A DNA stretch of 64,000 nt from Verrucomicrobia bacterium IMCC26134 (GCA_000972765.1 CP011265.1:3097001-3161000); one strand, 5' to 3'; positions 18,436-27,554 are shown, counted from the stretch's first letter. The notes: generated from the letters alone by a model not told the origin. Numbers and translations are program-made.

Positions 18436-20456
18436 ACCCCCGCCTCCTACGCGCCATTGCCGTCGCCTGCCTCTGCGCCCTGCATGTCTGGCTAGCCGCC
18501 AGCGTCAGTCCGCATGTCGGGATCACGTCGGACGAACCGATTCACGTCACCTCTGGTCGCATTTACTGGCAGGATTCCGATTTTCGTTTTCAGCCCGAAA
18601 ACGGAAATCTGCCCCAGCGCTGGCTGGCGCTACCCCTGCTCGGTCGAGATTTGAATTTCCCTGATTCGCACCAGGCGCCCGCACACTGGGTCATCGCGAA
18701 CCCATGGGAACTCGGACACATCTGGTTTTTTAAGCAGGGTAACGATCCGGACCAGTTGATCGCCCGCGGTCGCATGATGAACGCCCTGCTCGGCGGCTTG
18801 CTTTGTCTCGTGGTCTACCTCTGGTCCGCCTCGTTGATCGGCACTTCAGGCGGCGTTCTCGCCCTCGGCCTGGCGGTCTTTTGTCCCAATCTGCTCGCCA
18901 ACGCCGGCCTCGCCACCTCCGACACCGCCACGGCACTCGCGTTTACCGTGGCCCTGCTCGCTCTGTGGCGTCTCTGCCATCGCATCACAATTGGTCGCAC
19001 CGCAGCCGCAGGACTGGCGTTCGGTTTGCTGGCTTTGACCAAGTTTTCCGCCCTGCTGCTTGGCCCGATCGCAATCCTAGTGGTCGGAACCCGAATGCTG
19101 CGAAAAGCGGATATTCCCGTGCAAGTTGGCCGGCAGCGTTTTCGCTTAACTGGCTGGCTCAGACTCGCCGGCCTGAGTCTCGCGGGCGGGCTCACCCTCG
19201 GGCTTGCAATCGCCTGCATCTGGAGCGCCTACGGGTTTCGCTACGCCGCCTCTGACACCTGCGGCGAAATCGCACCGTCCGCCTGGAGTCACATTCTCAT
19301 CGAAAACGAACCTCAGCGCATAGGCATGGACATGGCCGGAGCGCACGACGCCTTGGACTTCGTGCCCGTCAAACCTGGCAGGATCCAAACCATGGTTCGC
19401 CACGCGCGCGACGCCCGCCTGCTACCCGAGGCCTGGCTCTACGGCCTGGCCTACGTCGCCTTAAACTCCAAGGTCCGCTTCGCTTTTCTCGCCGGCGACT
19501 ACTCACTCACCGGCTGGCCGGAGTTTTTCCCGTTGGCTTTCGTCCTGAAGACGCCGCCGGCGGTCCTCGTGTTGTTACCCGTCTCGCTGCTTCTTCTTGT
19601 TTCCAGACCCTACCGGCGGATCGCCTACCGCCTCGCACCAGCCCTGGTTTTTCTGCTGGTTTACTGGGCGGCGGCGGTGACCAGCCATCTCAACATCGGT
19701 TTCCGGCACCTGTTGCCCACGCTTCCAGCCACCTATGTCCTGGTGGCGTGTAGTGTCTATGCGTTACGCGGTAAAAAATATCTGCGCTGGACCTTGATCG
19801 CCATCGTGGCAGGGGCCCAGGCCATCGCTTCCTTCGGAGTCAGGCCCTACTACCTGACCTACTTCAACACCCTCGCCGGAGGGCCGGCTAATGGCTACGA
19901 CCACCTCGTGGATAGCTCGCTTGACTGGGGCCAGGGCCTGCCCGCTTTACGCGACTGGCTGAAGTTAAACCACCGAGACGAAACCCTCCACCTCTCCTAC
20001 TTTGGCGAGGATGAACCCCGTCGCCTCGGCTACAATTTCACCAGGATAGGAGACGAGCTATTCGACCGCACCCAACGCGACTTGCCCGCCCCGATGAACG
20101 CCGGACTGTATTGCATCGGCGCCACGATGTATCAACGCACGTATTCCCTTGTGCGCGGTCCCTGGGGTCCTCGTTACGAAACCGCTTACCAGAATCTCTC
20201 CGCCTGGTTCCTGCAGACTGATCTCACGCAAGATCCCGTCACGGCCGAACACCTGAATCAAGGTGCGATCAAACGTCGTCTCATCGAACTCGAGAATCTG
20301 CGCTTCGGGCGCCTCTGCCGCTACCTGCAAAACCGCGAACCCCTGGCCTTGGTAGGGAACGCCATCTTTATTTTCCGCCTCAGCTCGCAGGACATCATAC
20401 ACGCGCTTTCCGATCCAATCACATTCAACGCACCCGCTCAGGCGGCGAGTCGTTAA
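18432..20456 (+). CDS. GT-C membrane glycosyltransferase, paralogue 3 of 3
   Basis: This is a 674-residue protein with a GTG start inside the preceding stop (GTGA). Same architecture as its neighbour: ITSDEPIHVTSG (D34-E35), FRFQPENGNLPQRW, KQGNDPDQLIARGRMM, HLNIGFRHLLPTLP and DSSLDWGQGLPAL (about 494-506). It ends the plus-strand block and converges with the minus-strand block after 21 bases. The three paralogues differ most in the loops between helices, which fits different sugar or acceptor specificities, but that is inference. Confidence 0.77.
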   Translation: MNPRLLRAIAVACLCALHVWLAASVSPHVGITSDEPIHVTSGRIYWQDSDFRFQPENGNLPQRWLALPLLGRDLNFPDSHQAPAHWVIANPWELGHIWFFKQGNDPDQLIARGRMMNALLGGLLCLVVYLWSASLIGTSGGVLALGLAVFCPNLLANAGLATSDTATALAFTVALLALWRLCHRITIGRTAAAGLAFGLLALTKFSALLLGPIAILVVGTRMLRKADIPVQVGRQRFRLTGWLRLAGLSLAGGLTLGLAIACIWSAYGFRYAASDTCGEIAPSAWSHILIENEPQRIGMDMAGAHDALDFVPVKPGRIQTMVRHARDARLLPEAWLYGLAYVALNSKVRFAFLAGDYSLTGWPEFFPLAFVLKTPPAVLVLLPVSLLLLVSRPYRRIAYRLAPALVFLLVYWAAAVTSHLNIGFRHLLPTLPATYVLVACSVYALRGKKYLRWTLIAIVAGAQAIASFGVRPYYLTYFNTLAGGPANGYDHLVDSSLDWGQGLPALRDWLKLNHRDETLHLSYFGEDEPRRLGYNFTRIGDELFDRTQRDLPAPMNAGLYCIGATMYQRTYSLVRGPWGPRYETAYQNLSAWFLQTDLTQDPVTAEHLNQGAIKRRLIELENLRFGRLCRYLQNREPLALVGNAIFIFRLSSQDIIHALSDPITFNAPAQAASR

Positions 20457-20477
20457 TCCCTTAGCAAAACCGAGAGG

Positions 20478-21761
20478 TCATCGCCCCCTCGCCTCGGGAG
20501 CCGCTGTGGCCCGCCATCTGTTCCAGCCCCACCGCAGGCCCGCCACCACCAGAAAAAGGCTGATGCCGAGCGCCATACCGTTCTCGAGACCCAAGGTAAA
20601 AGAAACCACCCGGAACTGAGTCAGGGATGCAATGAGATCCATGTGGGTATGCGCCGCGCGAAGCCAGAATAGAACCAACACTCCGGCGAGCGCCCATACT
20701 TCAGTTCTGAAAACTCCCGCCGGTTCCTTTCGCTGAGCCATCCGCAACCATGCCCCGGCGGGCAAAAGCAACAAAAGCGCCCGATACCCGTAATTTGTGT
20801 TTAGGATGTAGCACAAAACCCATGACGTCGCCCCCGCGATAAACGCCCCCGCCAGTTCATCCGGCAGCGTTCGTCGATCGCGACAGGTCAGCACCACCCA
20901 GTGAAGCCCCCCCACCAGCAATCCGCCAAGAAACCAATACTCCATGGGGTTCAGCTTATTCCACCCGATCGCGATCACCTTAATTCCATAAACGGTCAGC
21001 GACTCCGGCGCGGGCAAAACCGTCAATGCCCGCGCAATGTCTGTTCTGTATATCCACGCCACGACGACAAAACCCGCCACCACGGCTGCACCCCACCCCG
21101 TAAAGCGTTTGCGCCCGCCCTGCGCAACCAAAGCGAGAACCGCGACCAGGGGATAAAATTTTAAGGCCGCCGCCAGCCACACCACGCCCGCCGCCAAACC
21201 CGTGCGCCACGCCGCGTTTTTCATCAAGAACCAGCCCGCGCCAGCAAGCATCATGAATATCACCAGGTCGTTGTTGCCCCTTTCAAAGGCCAGGATCACC
21301 GGGGGCGAGGCCATCAATAAAACCGCCACGCCAGTCGCGCGCCAAGTTCTGGGCCGCAGCCACCAAGCCATCACGCCCGCGCTCAGCAACATCAAACCCG
21401 TGCCCAGCCATACCCTGTCGGCCCTCGCCAAGCCCAATCGATGCAACTCCAGCCACCAGGGGCCGTATACATGAGGGCGTCCCATTGGATCAAATCGGTT
21501 CGGCTTGGAGTAAGGATCCGCGCCGGCCGCGCTCGCATCACTCGCCGACAGCACCGCCGTCGTATCCATGTAGCCGGGCTCGATGTGGGGCACCCCAAAG
21601 ACGTCCCATAAAGGCTCGTGCAGCCAGCAGGCCATAAACGCCACCAGCGACGCGGCAACCGCCAGCAGCGGCGGCAACCACGGCATACGTTCCAACGCCG
21701 TTTTTTTCACCGGAGTCACCTCGTCCAGACCGGCCTGCGGAGAGCGATCGACACCGGTCAT
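20478..21761 (-). CDS. GT87-like (DUF2029) membrane mannosyltransferase family protein
   Basis: This is a 427-residue protein with about 10-11 helices. After the first helix comes a long loop with a DPYSKPNRFDPMGRPHVYG region. The segment FERGNNDLVIFMMLAGA and the aromatic KFYPLVAVLALVAQGG are typical of DUF2029/GT87 proteins related to polyprenyl-phosphate-mannose-dependent alpha-mannosyltransferases. The ATG at 21761 overlaps the stop of the methyltransferase-GT2 fusion as ATGA; further upstream in-frame sequence is shadow coding of that gene. It is the last gene of the minus-strand block. Sugar identity is not determined. Confidence 0.72.
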   Translation of the reverse strand: MTGVDRSPQAGLDEVTPVKKTALERMPWLPPLLAVAASLVAFMACWLHEPLWDVFGVPHIEPGYMDTTAVLSASDASAAGADPYSKPNRFDPMGRPHVYGPWWLELHRLGLARADRVWLGTGLMLLSAGVMAWWLRPRTWRATGVAVLLMASPPVILAFERGNNDLVIFMMLAGAGWFLMKNAAWRTGLAAGVVWLAAALKFYPLVAVLALVAQGGRKRFTGWGAAVVAGFVVVAWIYRTDIARALTVLPAPESLTVYGIKVIAIGWNKLNPMEYWFLGGLLVGGLHWVVLTCRDRRTLPDELAGAFIAGATSWVLCYILNTNYGYRALLLLLPAGAWLRMAQRKEPAGVFRTEVWALAGVLVLFWLRAAHTHMDLIASLTQFRVVSFTLGLENGMALGISLFLVVAGLRWGWNRWRATAAPEARGR

Positions 21762-23242
21762 TTTCCCGAAGTGGACGCATCGACGTTTCCCCGCCCGAAA
21801 CAGCGTAGGTTCTTGATGCCAAACCAGGTCATCTGAAGCAGAATCCAACCGTGCTTGAATCGCGAGATGTTCGTCTCGCCGTAGGTGCGGTCCTTGTAAC
21901 GCACCGGCACGTCGCGAATGCGCAGGTTGAGCAGCGCCGAACCGAAGAGCAGGTTGAAATCTCCAAACGGATCGAAATCGCCGAAGCGCGCGATCCGCTT
22001 CAACACCCGCTCGTAGTCCGAACGCAGCAGCATCTTGGTGCCGCACAAACTGTCCTTCACCGGCTGCCCCAGCACAAACGACAGGGCCGCTGCAAAGAAT
22101 TTATTTCCGAGCAGGTTCAGGAAGCGCATCGCTTCGCTCTCCATCGGATACACCAGCCGGCTGCCGTTGGCGAATTCCGCCGCACCGCTCTCGATCGCAG
22201 CGAAAAACTTCGGCAGGTCCTCGGGCGGGGCCGTGAGATCCGCGTCCTGAATGACCACTACGTCCCCAGTCGCGGACGCGAAACCGGTGAAGACCGCGTC
22301 CCACTTGCCCTTGCCCGGCTGCTTCATCGCCCGGACTTTTAACGGTCCCGTGTAGGCCGCCACCTCGCGCTGAATCGTCTCCCAGGTGTCATCCTTGCTG
22401 TTGCCTTCAACGAAAATCACTTCCGTGCCCGCGCCGAGCACCGGGATGCGCTCCAGCGCCGGCCGGATGTTGCCCGACTCGTTGCGCGCCGGCACGATGA
22501 CCGAGCAGCTCAGGGTGCCGACCGGAGCCGGAGCGCGGCGCGGGCGCGCCGTGAGGCACAAGGTAATGCCCAGATGCCGCACCAGGGGCAGCCGCACGCA
22601 GAAACGATTCAGAAAGGGAGATAGCAGCGGCACCTCGAAGGGGAAAAGTTGCTGCCGCTCGAAGCGCACCACTTCCCACCCCGTCAGTTCGAGCAGGTTC
22701 TTGAGGTCGCCGTCCGAGAGCCAGGCGCTCTCCGGCTGGGGCATCACCCGGCCGGTGCGGACCGCAAAGCGAAGCGCGGGATTCCAGATGGTGTTGAGCG
22801 AGGTCAGATGCAGGCGGGTGCGCGCATGCGCGCAGTGGTGCAGGCGCTCGAGCACGAGCTGGATGTCGTCCAGATAGCCGGTGAGATAATCGAGCACGAT
22901 GTGGTCGAATTTCTCATCCACCGGCACCGCCTCCGCATCGGCCACGCGAAACTCCAGATTGGCTTTCCCCTGATGACGGTCCTGCGCCTTGGCCACCATC
23001 GCGGGACTGAAGTCCAGGCCCAGGCCGCGGGAGGGGGCCAGGGCGGCCAGCAAATCACCCGCGCCGCAGCCGACTTCGAGCACGCGCTCGCCTTCGGATA
23101 TTTGCTGCCGGAAATGCGTCTGCAACTGCGCATGGAATCCACGCTGCGCCCGTCGCGCCTTTTCATCGTGACGGGCCACGAAGTTGAAATGCGATCGCAG
23201 TCCGCCGCCAGACTCCGTCGCTAAGGGGGCAAGCTCACTCAT
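21758..23242 (-). CDS. Methyltransferase-GT2 fusion protein
   Basis: This 494-residue protein has two clear domains. Residues 1-235 are a class I methyltransferase with a short N-terminal helix (RHDEKARRAQRGFH), the SAM motif LEVGCGAGD at 55-63 and LGLDFSP at 74-80. Residues 245-494 are a GT2 domain with SVIVPARNESGNI (247-259), a FVEGNSKDDT acidic region (277-286) and IQDADLTAPPEDLP (331-344), ending in the DPM-like tail RYKDRTYGETNISRF. The start overlaps the upstream GT-C stop as ATGA and the end overlaps the GT87-like start in the same way. The GT2 half may make a polyprenyl-linked sugar. What the methyltransferase half modifies is unknown. Confidence 0.87.
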   Translation of the reverse strand: MSELAPLATESGGGLRSHFNFVARHDEKARRAQRGFHAQLQTHFRQQISEGERVLEVGCGAGDLLAALAPSRGLGLDFSPAMVAKAQDRHQGKANLEFRVADAEAVPVDEKFDHIVLDYLTGYLDDIQLVLERLHHCAHARTRLHLTSLNTIWNPALRFAVRTGRVMPQPESAWLSDGDLKNLLELTGWEVVRFERQQLFPFEVPLLSPFLNRFCVRLPLVRHLGITLCLTARPRRAPAPVGTLSCSVIVPARNESGNIRPALERIPVLGAGTEVIFVEGNSKDDTWETIQREVAAYTGPLKVRAMKQPGKGKWDAVFTGFASATGDVVVIQDADLTAPPEDLPKFFAAIESGAAEFANGSRLVYPMESEAMRFLNLLGNKFFAAALSFVLGQPVKDSLCGTKMLLRSDYERVLKRIARFGDFDPFGDFNLLFGSALLNLRIRDVPVRYKDRTYGETNISRFKHGWILLQMTWFGIKNLRCFGRGNVDASTSGK

Positions 23243-25062
23243 AAATCGCATGAGACCTCGTCCAAGGGGTCCTCGTCCATCTTGATTTCCACCAATCGGC
23301 TGATCCGGTGCAGCTTTGTGCCGAACCGTCGCTCCGCCAAGAGCTCCAAAACGTAGGTGGCAGGCAAACGATGCTCGGGCGTTATCCAATACTTCCCATC
23401 CCCGATGGGCTCGAGCGTCTGGGTAATCAACACCTCGTCAAAAGTATGGTGCCTAAAGTGATAAGGCAGTGCGTCGGGTTTCACATAGACGCGACCGGGC
23501 ATGATCGCCGCCACGTCACGCACGAACCAGGAGAGCGGGCTCTTGTCGGTGATGATGAGGCGATTCGCCACGCCACGTTTCTTCAAAAAATCCACTTCCC
23601 AGCATTGCGTCGTCTCAATCGTGTTTTGTTGATCGAGGCGCTGGTTGACGCGCACCCCGAAGACCCCGTAGCCCACCACCGCCAGACCGACCGCCCAGGC
23701 CGCCACGCGCGGCTTCCAGGCTGGCCGTAACCGCCCGATCGCAGCCGCCAGCAGCAAAGCGATCAAGGCATGAAAGGGCAGGCTCAGCCGCGATACCACC
23801 GGATCGCTCAAATCACCCCAATAATAGGCCATGAGCAGACTCAGGTTGCCCAGAATCCCCAGCGCACACAGCCCCACGCTGGCCGCCGCCGGTGTCCAGT
23901 CCGGCCAGACCGGCTTGCGTTTCCATCCCCACCAGCCGAGCCAGCCGATCGATGCCAGTCCGGCCAGAGTCAGCCAGAGTGAGTTGGCGATCAGCCCGTT
24001 GACGTTGAAAAAAAACTCGCGCGCGAAAACCAGATTGTTCGCCAGATACTCCATCGAGAATCGCGTGGTCATCCCAGCTCTCAGCTCCCACAGCGACGGC
24101 GTCCCGGAGAGGTAGGTGTTGTGCAACGCGTATGGCACGAGCAGCACCGGCGTGAAAATTGCCGCCGCCGGCAGGACAACCCGGCCCGCCCGTCGCCAGC
24201 CTTCAAAAAGAATCAGTCCCGCGCAGCCAACGTAGATGCTCGCCTCGTAACGGGTGTTCGCCAGCAGCACCGCCGTCAGCGCCAGCACGGCCAGCCGTCG
24301 CTCGTCCGGCTTTTCCAAATACAGCAAACCCGCCGTCATCAATCCGAGTATCAGCGTCAAATTCAGCATCTCCAGCCCGGCACCGTTGGCGTTGATCGCG
24401 AGCAGGGGGAAGGCGCCCAATGCCGCCACCGCCGCCAGGCCCGGCCCATGCCCCGCCAAGCGCCGCGCAAGATAGTAGATCAGACCCAGCGCCACCGGCA
24501 TGAGCACCAGATTCAAGGTGAACGCATTCGATTCCCGATAGCCCGTCAGGTCGTGGATCAACGAGACCAGATAGGGATAAAAATACGGCCGCTTGTCCAA
24601 ATACGTCTCCAGCGAGCGCAGCAATCCCCCGATCTCGTGCGCCCGGCTGACCGCGCCGACTTCGCGTTCCATGTGCAGATTCCAGGCGGTCGATTGGATG
24701 ACGACTTCGTCGAAGAGGATTTTATACATCCGCGGCACGGTCAGGCACGGCACCACGGTCAGCCCTGCGATCAGCACCGCCACCTGCAGGGCCTCGCGGT
24801 TGAGCTTCGCCCGCCACCACTCCTTGCGGACGATAGCGCTGGCACGCAGCAGCTCAACCACCGCCCAGACCCACCAAAAGAAGATGCCTGCGATCGCGTA
24901 ATAGCCCCAGTTCTTGATCATGGCCCCGGCATGGCGGGCATCCAGAACGACAAAACCCGCCAGCCCCGAGAGCACGCCGAGCACACTGATGGCCACGAGC
25001 TTTCTCCAGGCGGGAATCCCGTCCGGAGCCGCGGTCAGCCATTGTTTTAAGGACAAACCCAT
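23239..25062 (-). CDS. Membrane glycosyltransferase, GT-C type (tandem paralogue a)
   Basis: This is a 607-residue protein with about 11 helices and a soluble C-terminal domain from about residue 470. The first large loop has KILFDEVVIQSTAWNLHM, with a D-E pair as in ArnT/PMT-like enzymes, then YLDKRPYFYPYLVSLIHDLTG. The same order of motifs occurs in the next upstream gene. I chose the ATG at 25062, four bases after the upstream stop; an overlapping GTG at 25080 is an alternative. It probably transfers a sugar from a lipid-phosphate donor, perhaps made by the GT2 half of the fusion encoded directly downstream. Confidence 0.72.
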   Translation of the reverse strand: MGLSLKQWLTAAPDGIPAWRKLVAISVLGVLSGLAGFVVLDARHAGAMIKNWGYYAIAGIFFWWVWAVVELLRASAIVRKEWWRAKLNREALQVAVLIAGLTVVPCLTVPRMYKILFDEVVIQSTAWNLHMEREVGAVSRAHEIGGLLRSLETYLDKRPYFYPYLVSLIHDLTGYRESNAFTLNLVLMPVALGLIYYLARRLAGHGPGLAAVAALGAFPLLAINANGAGLEMLNLTLILGLMTAGLLYLEKPDERRLAVLALTAVLLANTRYEASIYVGCAGLILFEGWRRAGRVVLPAAAIFTPVLLVPYALHNTYLSGTPSLWELRAGMTTRFSMEYLANNLVFAREFFFNVNGLIANSLWLTLAGLASIGWLGWWGWKRKPVWPDWTPAAASVGLCALGILGNLSLLMAYYWGDLSDPVVSRLSLPFHALIALLLAAAIGRLRPAWKPRVAAWAVGLAVVGYGVFGVRVNQRLDQQNTIETTQCWEVDFLKKRGVANRLIITDKSPLSWFVRDVAAIMPGRVYVKPDALPYHFRHHTFDEVLITQTLEPIGDGKYWITPEHRLPATYVLELLAERRFGTKLHRISRLVEIKMDEDPLDEVSCDL

Positions 25063-25066
25063 CGGC

Positions 25067-26992
25067 TCAGGGCAATTCACGCACGAACCGGTCCAGATAC
25101 TCGCGCTTCGCGGCTTCCAGCTGCTCCGGCTTTAGATCCGGCTCCACAAACCCCCGCTTGGCGGTGGCCAGCTGCGCGGGGGTGAGTTCCGAATCCAGCG
25201 ACGTGAAGGTCGTGTCGGCCTGCGCCAGGATTTTTGCGCCGTCGCGAATCGACACCACCCGACTGAACCGCCCGATTTGCAAGAGATGCGTCCGTCGCTG
25301 CGCCACCGGCACCAATTCATAATCCGGCCCCATCGTCTCCTCGGGCGCGAGGGTCAGCTCGCCGGTCTCAGGCTTCACCGTGAAGGTCTGATACACGTAA
25401 ACGGCGGAAAAACTGTGGTTCCGCATATGGTAGGCGATGCCTTCCTTGCGTAGCTGCGCCTGCAGGATCGGAGTGGCCGCCACTCGCTCCGCGATCCAGT
25501 AAAGCGAATCCCGGTCGATCACCAGCATGTCCCGCATCGGCTGGCGTTCCAGAAACTCCCGCCGCCACGCATAGGCCATGGCCGGGCTGTAGTCGCGACC
25601 GTAGGCGTTTTTGGCCATGCTCGGGATACTGAACACCATCAAGGCGACCAGCCCGCCGGCGATGAGCCCGCCCCACACTTTTGCGACGGGTCGCATCAAT
25701 CGGCCCACCACCACCACCGCCGCGACGATCATCAGCAACTGGGTCGGCAGACTCAGCCGGCGGATCACCGGGTGGTCGAACTGCCCCCAGAAATACACCA
25801 TCATCAAGCCGGTCACCGCCCAGGCGCCCAGCGAGGCCAGCGCCAGCCCCGTGTCCGCCCCCGCCGACGTCAAGGGCGCTCGCCAGATGCGCTGCGCCCA
25901 GAGGATAAACAGAGGCAGCGCGAGAAGTCCCACCAAACCAAGGTAGGGCGAGTTGGGTTGAAAGCCGTCAAAGGAGAAAAAATACGCCAGCGCGTGCCCG
26001 AGGTTGCCCGCCACGTATTGCAACCCGAAGGGAGTTTCCGCCCCCACCGACTGCATTTCCCAAAAATTCGCGTTGGCCGAGAACGCACGGTTAAGCCAGA
26101 ACATCGGCAGCAAAAACAAGGGCGCCACCCAGGTCGGCCAGCTCACGATCACGCGCTGCTCCCGCCACCAGGCCGTCACCAGCAAAGCCGCCGTGGGCAC
26201 CAGAAACAGCATCGATTCGTAACGCGTCGAGGCCAGCAGCACCGAGGTCAGCACCAACGCGTCCTGCCGCTCCGCGCTGGGTTTTTCCAGATGACGAATC
26301 GCCAGCCACCACCACCCCGTGATGAGGGTGAGGTTCAGCAACTCAAACCCGCCGCCCGCCGCCTGCTGGGCCAGCAAGGGCAATCCGGCCGCCAGCACCA
26401 GCGCCAGCACGCCCGCCAGCCGCCGCCCGCCCGCCTTGACCGTCAACCCGTAGAGCAGCGCCAGAAACACGAAGCTCAAGCCGGTGTTCAACCAAAACGG
26501 ATTCGTCGTCCGGTAGCCGGTGAAATCATGCACCACCGAGACGAGGAACGAATAAAAGTAAGGCCGCTTGTCCAGTTGCCCTTGCAGGATCTGAAACGGA
26601 CCCTGCACATCGGTCGCGCGTAGCGGATAACCGACATCTCGGTCCATGTGCATGTTGAGCGAAGTGCCCAGCAACAGCGCCTCGTCCGCGAGGATCTTAT
26701 ACCCGTGCGTCTCCTGCGCCTGCCAGAGCCCGCCTATGCCCAGAATCAAGGCCGCGACCGCGGCGTTGCGCCGGAGCCACGGCCACTCGAAACGCCAGCC
26801 CTCGACCTTCGCCAGTTGCCAGATCACCATGCCCCAGACCAAGGTAGCCAGCAGGATCATCCAATAGCCCGACTTGATCACTGCGGTCAGCGCCCAACCG
26901 TCGGTCAAAAGAAAACGCCCCAGCAGAACGGTTGCCAATGCAATCAAACCCAGCAACTGCACCCGGCGGTCTTTAAGGAAAGTTTGAAACAT
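25067..26992 (-). CDS. Membrane glycosyltransferase, GT-C type (tandem paralogue b)
   Basis: This is a 641-residue integral membrane protein and the first gene of the minus-strand block. It shares ILADEALLLGTSLNMHMDRD, QLDKRPYFYSFLVSVVHDFTG and LTSVLLASTRYESMLFLV with the downstream gene, showing an old tandem duplication. The C-terminal 180 residues are soluble and end in an alanine/glutamate-rich tail with two repeated segments, SELTPAQLATAKRGF and DLKPEQLEAAKREYLD. That small internal repeat is absent from the sister protein. The ATG at 26992 was chosen; the in-frame extension to 27055 looks non-coding. Confidence 0.72.
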   Translation of the reverse strand: MFQTFLKDRRVQLLGLIALATVLLGRFLLTDGWALTAVIKSGYWMILLATLVWGMVIWQLAKVEGWRFEWPWLRRNAAVAALILGIGGLWQAQETHGYKILADEALLLGTSLNMHMDRDVGYPLRATDVQGPFQILQGQLDKRPYFYSFLVSVVHDFTGYRTTNPFWLNTGLSFVFLALLYGLTVKAGGRRLAGVLALVLAAGLPLLAQQAAGGGFELLNLTLITGWWWLAIRHLEKPSAERQDALVLTSVLLASTRYESMLFLVPTAALLVTAWWREQRVIVSWPTWVAPLFLLPMFWLNRAFSANANFWEMQSVGAETPFGLQYVAGNLGHALAYFFSFDGFQPNSPYLGLVGLLALPLFILWAQRIWRAPLTSAGADTGLALASLGAWAVTGLMMVYFWGQFDHPVIRRLSLPTQLLMIVAAVVVVGRLMRPVAKVWGGLIAGGLVALMVFSIPSMAKNAYGRDYSPAMAYAWRREFLERQPMRDMLVIDRDSLYWIAERVAATPILQAQLRKEGIAYHMRNHSFSAVYVYQTFTVKPETGELTLAPEETMGPDYELVPVAQRRTHLLQIGRFSRVVSIRDGAKILAQADTTFTSLDSELTPAQLATAKRGFVEPDLKPEQLEAAKREYLDRFVRELP

Positions 26993-27234
26993 AATGCGCT
27001 GCCAAGTTGGTCGGCTTTTAACGCAAACAGAAGCGCGAAAGCCGTGCCCGCCCAAGTTAGCCGCCCCAAGGAGCGCCCGCGCTGGGCGCGCCCCCTGAAC
27101 GTCGAGCGCCAGCCCGGCCTGCGCCTCTTTCGCATGGGTCGAGCAAGTTTATCCAGTGGCGCCAAGCGGGCTTATTTCCCTGCCCCGCCATAATTATTCG
27201 ACATATCAGGCAGCACCCACCAGCAGTCATCTTA

Positions 27235-27399
27235 ATGACCACTCCATCTAATCCTTCCCCTAAAAAATGCGGCTGCGGCAAGACGGCAAACCCTCAAGGT
27301 AACTGCGACGGCTCGCACGCAAAGCCAGACCCCAAAAAATGCGGTTGTGGTAAGACCAAAGACCCCAAAGGCCATTGCGATGGCTCGCACGCTAAGTGA
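27235..27399 (+). CDS. 54-residue mini-protein with two CDGSH-type iron-sulfur motifs
   Basis: The frame from ATG 27235 to TGA 27397-27399 encodes 54 residues. It contains two near-identical segments, KKCGCGKTANPQGNCDGSH and KKCGCGKTKDPKGHCDGSH. Each keeps the three cysteines and one histidine that ligate a 2Fe-2S cluster in CDGSH proteins, with the CxC, the Thr and CDGSH. The spacing between CxC and CDGSH is one residue longer than in mitoNEET. The two halves are linked by about nine residues. It is a stand-alone gene between unrelated neighbours. Role is unknown; redox or iron-sulfur trafficking is typical of the family. Confidence 0.78.
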   Translation: MTTPSNPSPKKCGCGKTANPQGNCDGSHAKPDPKKCGCGKTKDPKGHCDGSHAK

Positions 27400-27450
27400 C
27401 GCGGGGCTCAAGCGGCCACAGTTTTGCGGGAGCAAGAAATGTGGGCGGAC

Positions 27451-27484
27451 AATCCAATGGGGTCGGCGGCAATCCAATGCGGTC
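27451..27484. repeat. Pair of 14-bp near-identical direct repeats
   Basis: AATCCAATGGGGTC at 27451-27464 and AATCCAATGCGGTC at 27471-27484 differ at one base and are spaced exactly 20 bp apart. They lie just downstream of the CDGSH gene. A protein-binding or recombination role is possible but unsupported. Confidence 0.5.
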
Positions 27485-27511
27485 AGGCTGAGAAACGTTG
27501 ATTAGCTGTAG

Positions 27512-27529
27512 AGTATTTTAAGAAATACT
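27512..27529. other. Short AT-rich hairpin in the intergenic gap
   Basis: AGTATTT (27512-27518) and AAATACT (27523-27529) form a perfect 7-bp stem with a 4-base loop. It has no T-run of terminator type on either side. Confidence 0.4.
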
Positions 27530-27554
27530 ATCGCCTGAAACCAGCAGACGGATT

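Noticed and set aside
20457-20477. Terminator between the converging glycan blocks
   Set aside because: Only 21 bases separate the stops and no stem with a T-run is present.
27073-27089. GCGCCC/GGGCGC hairpin as a terminator
   Set aside because: No T-run on either strand, and it lies upstream of genes on both sides.
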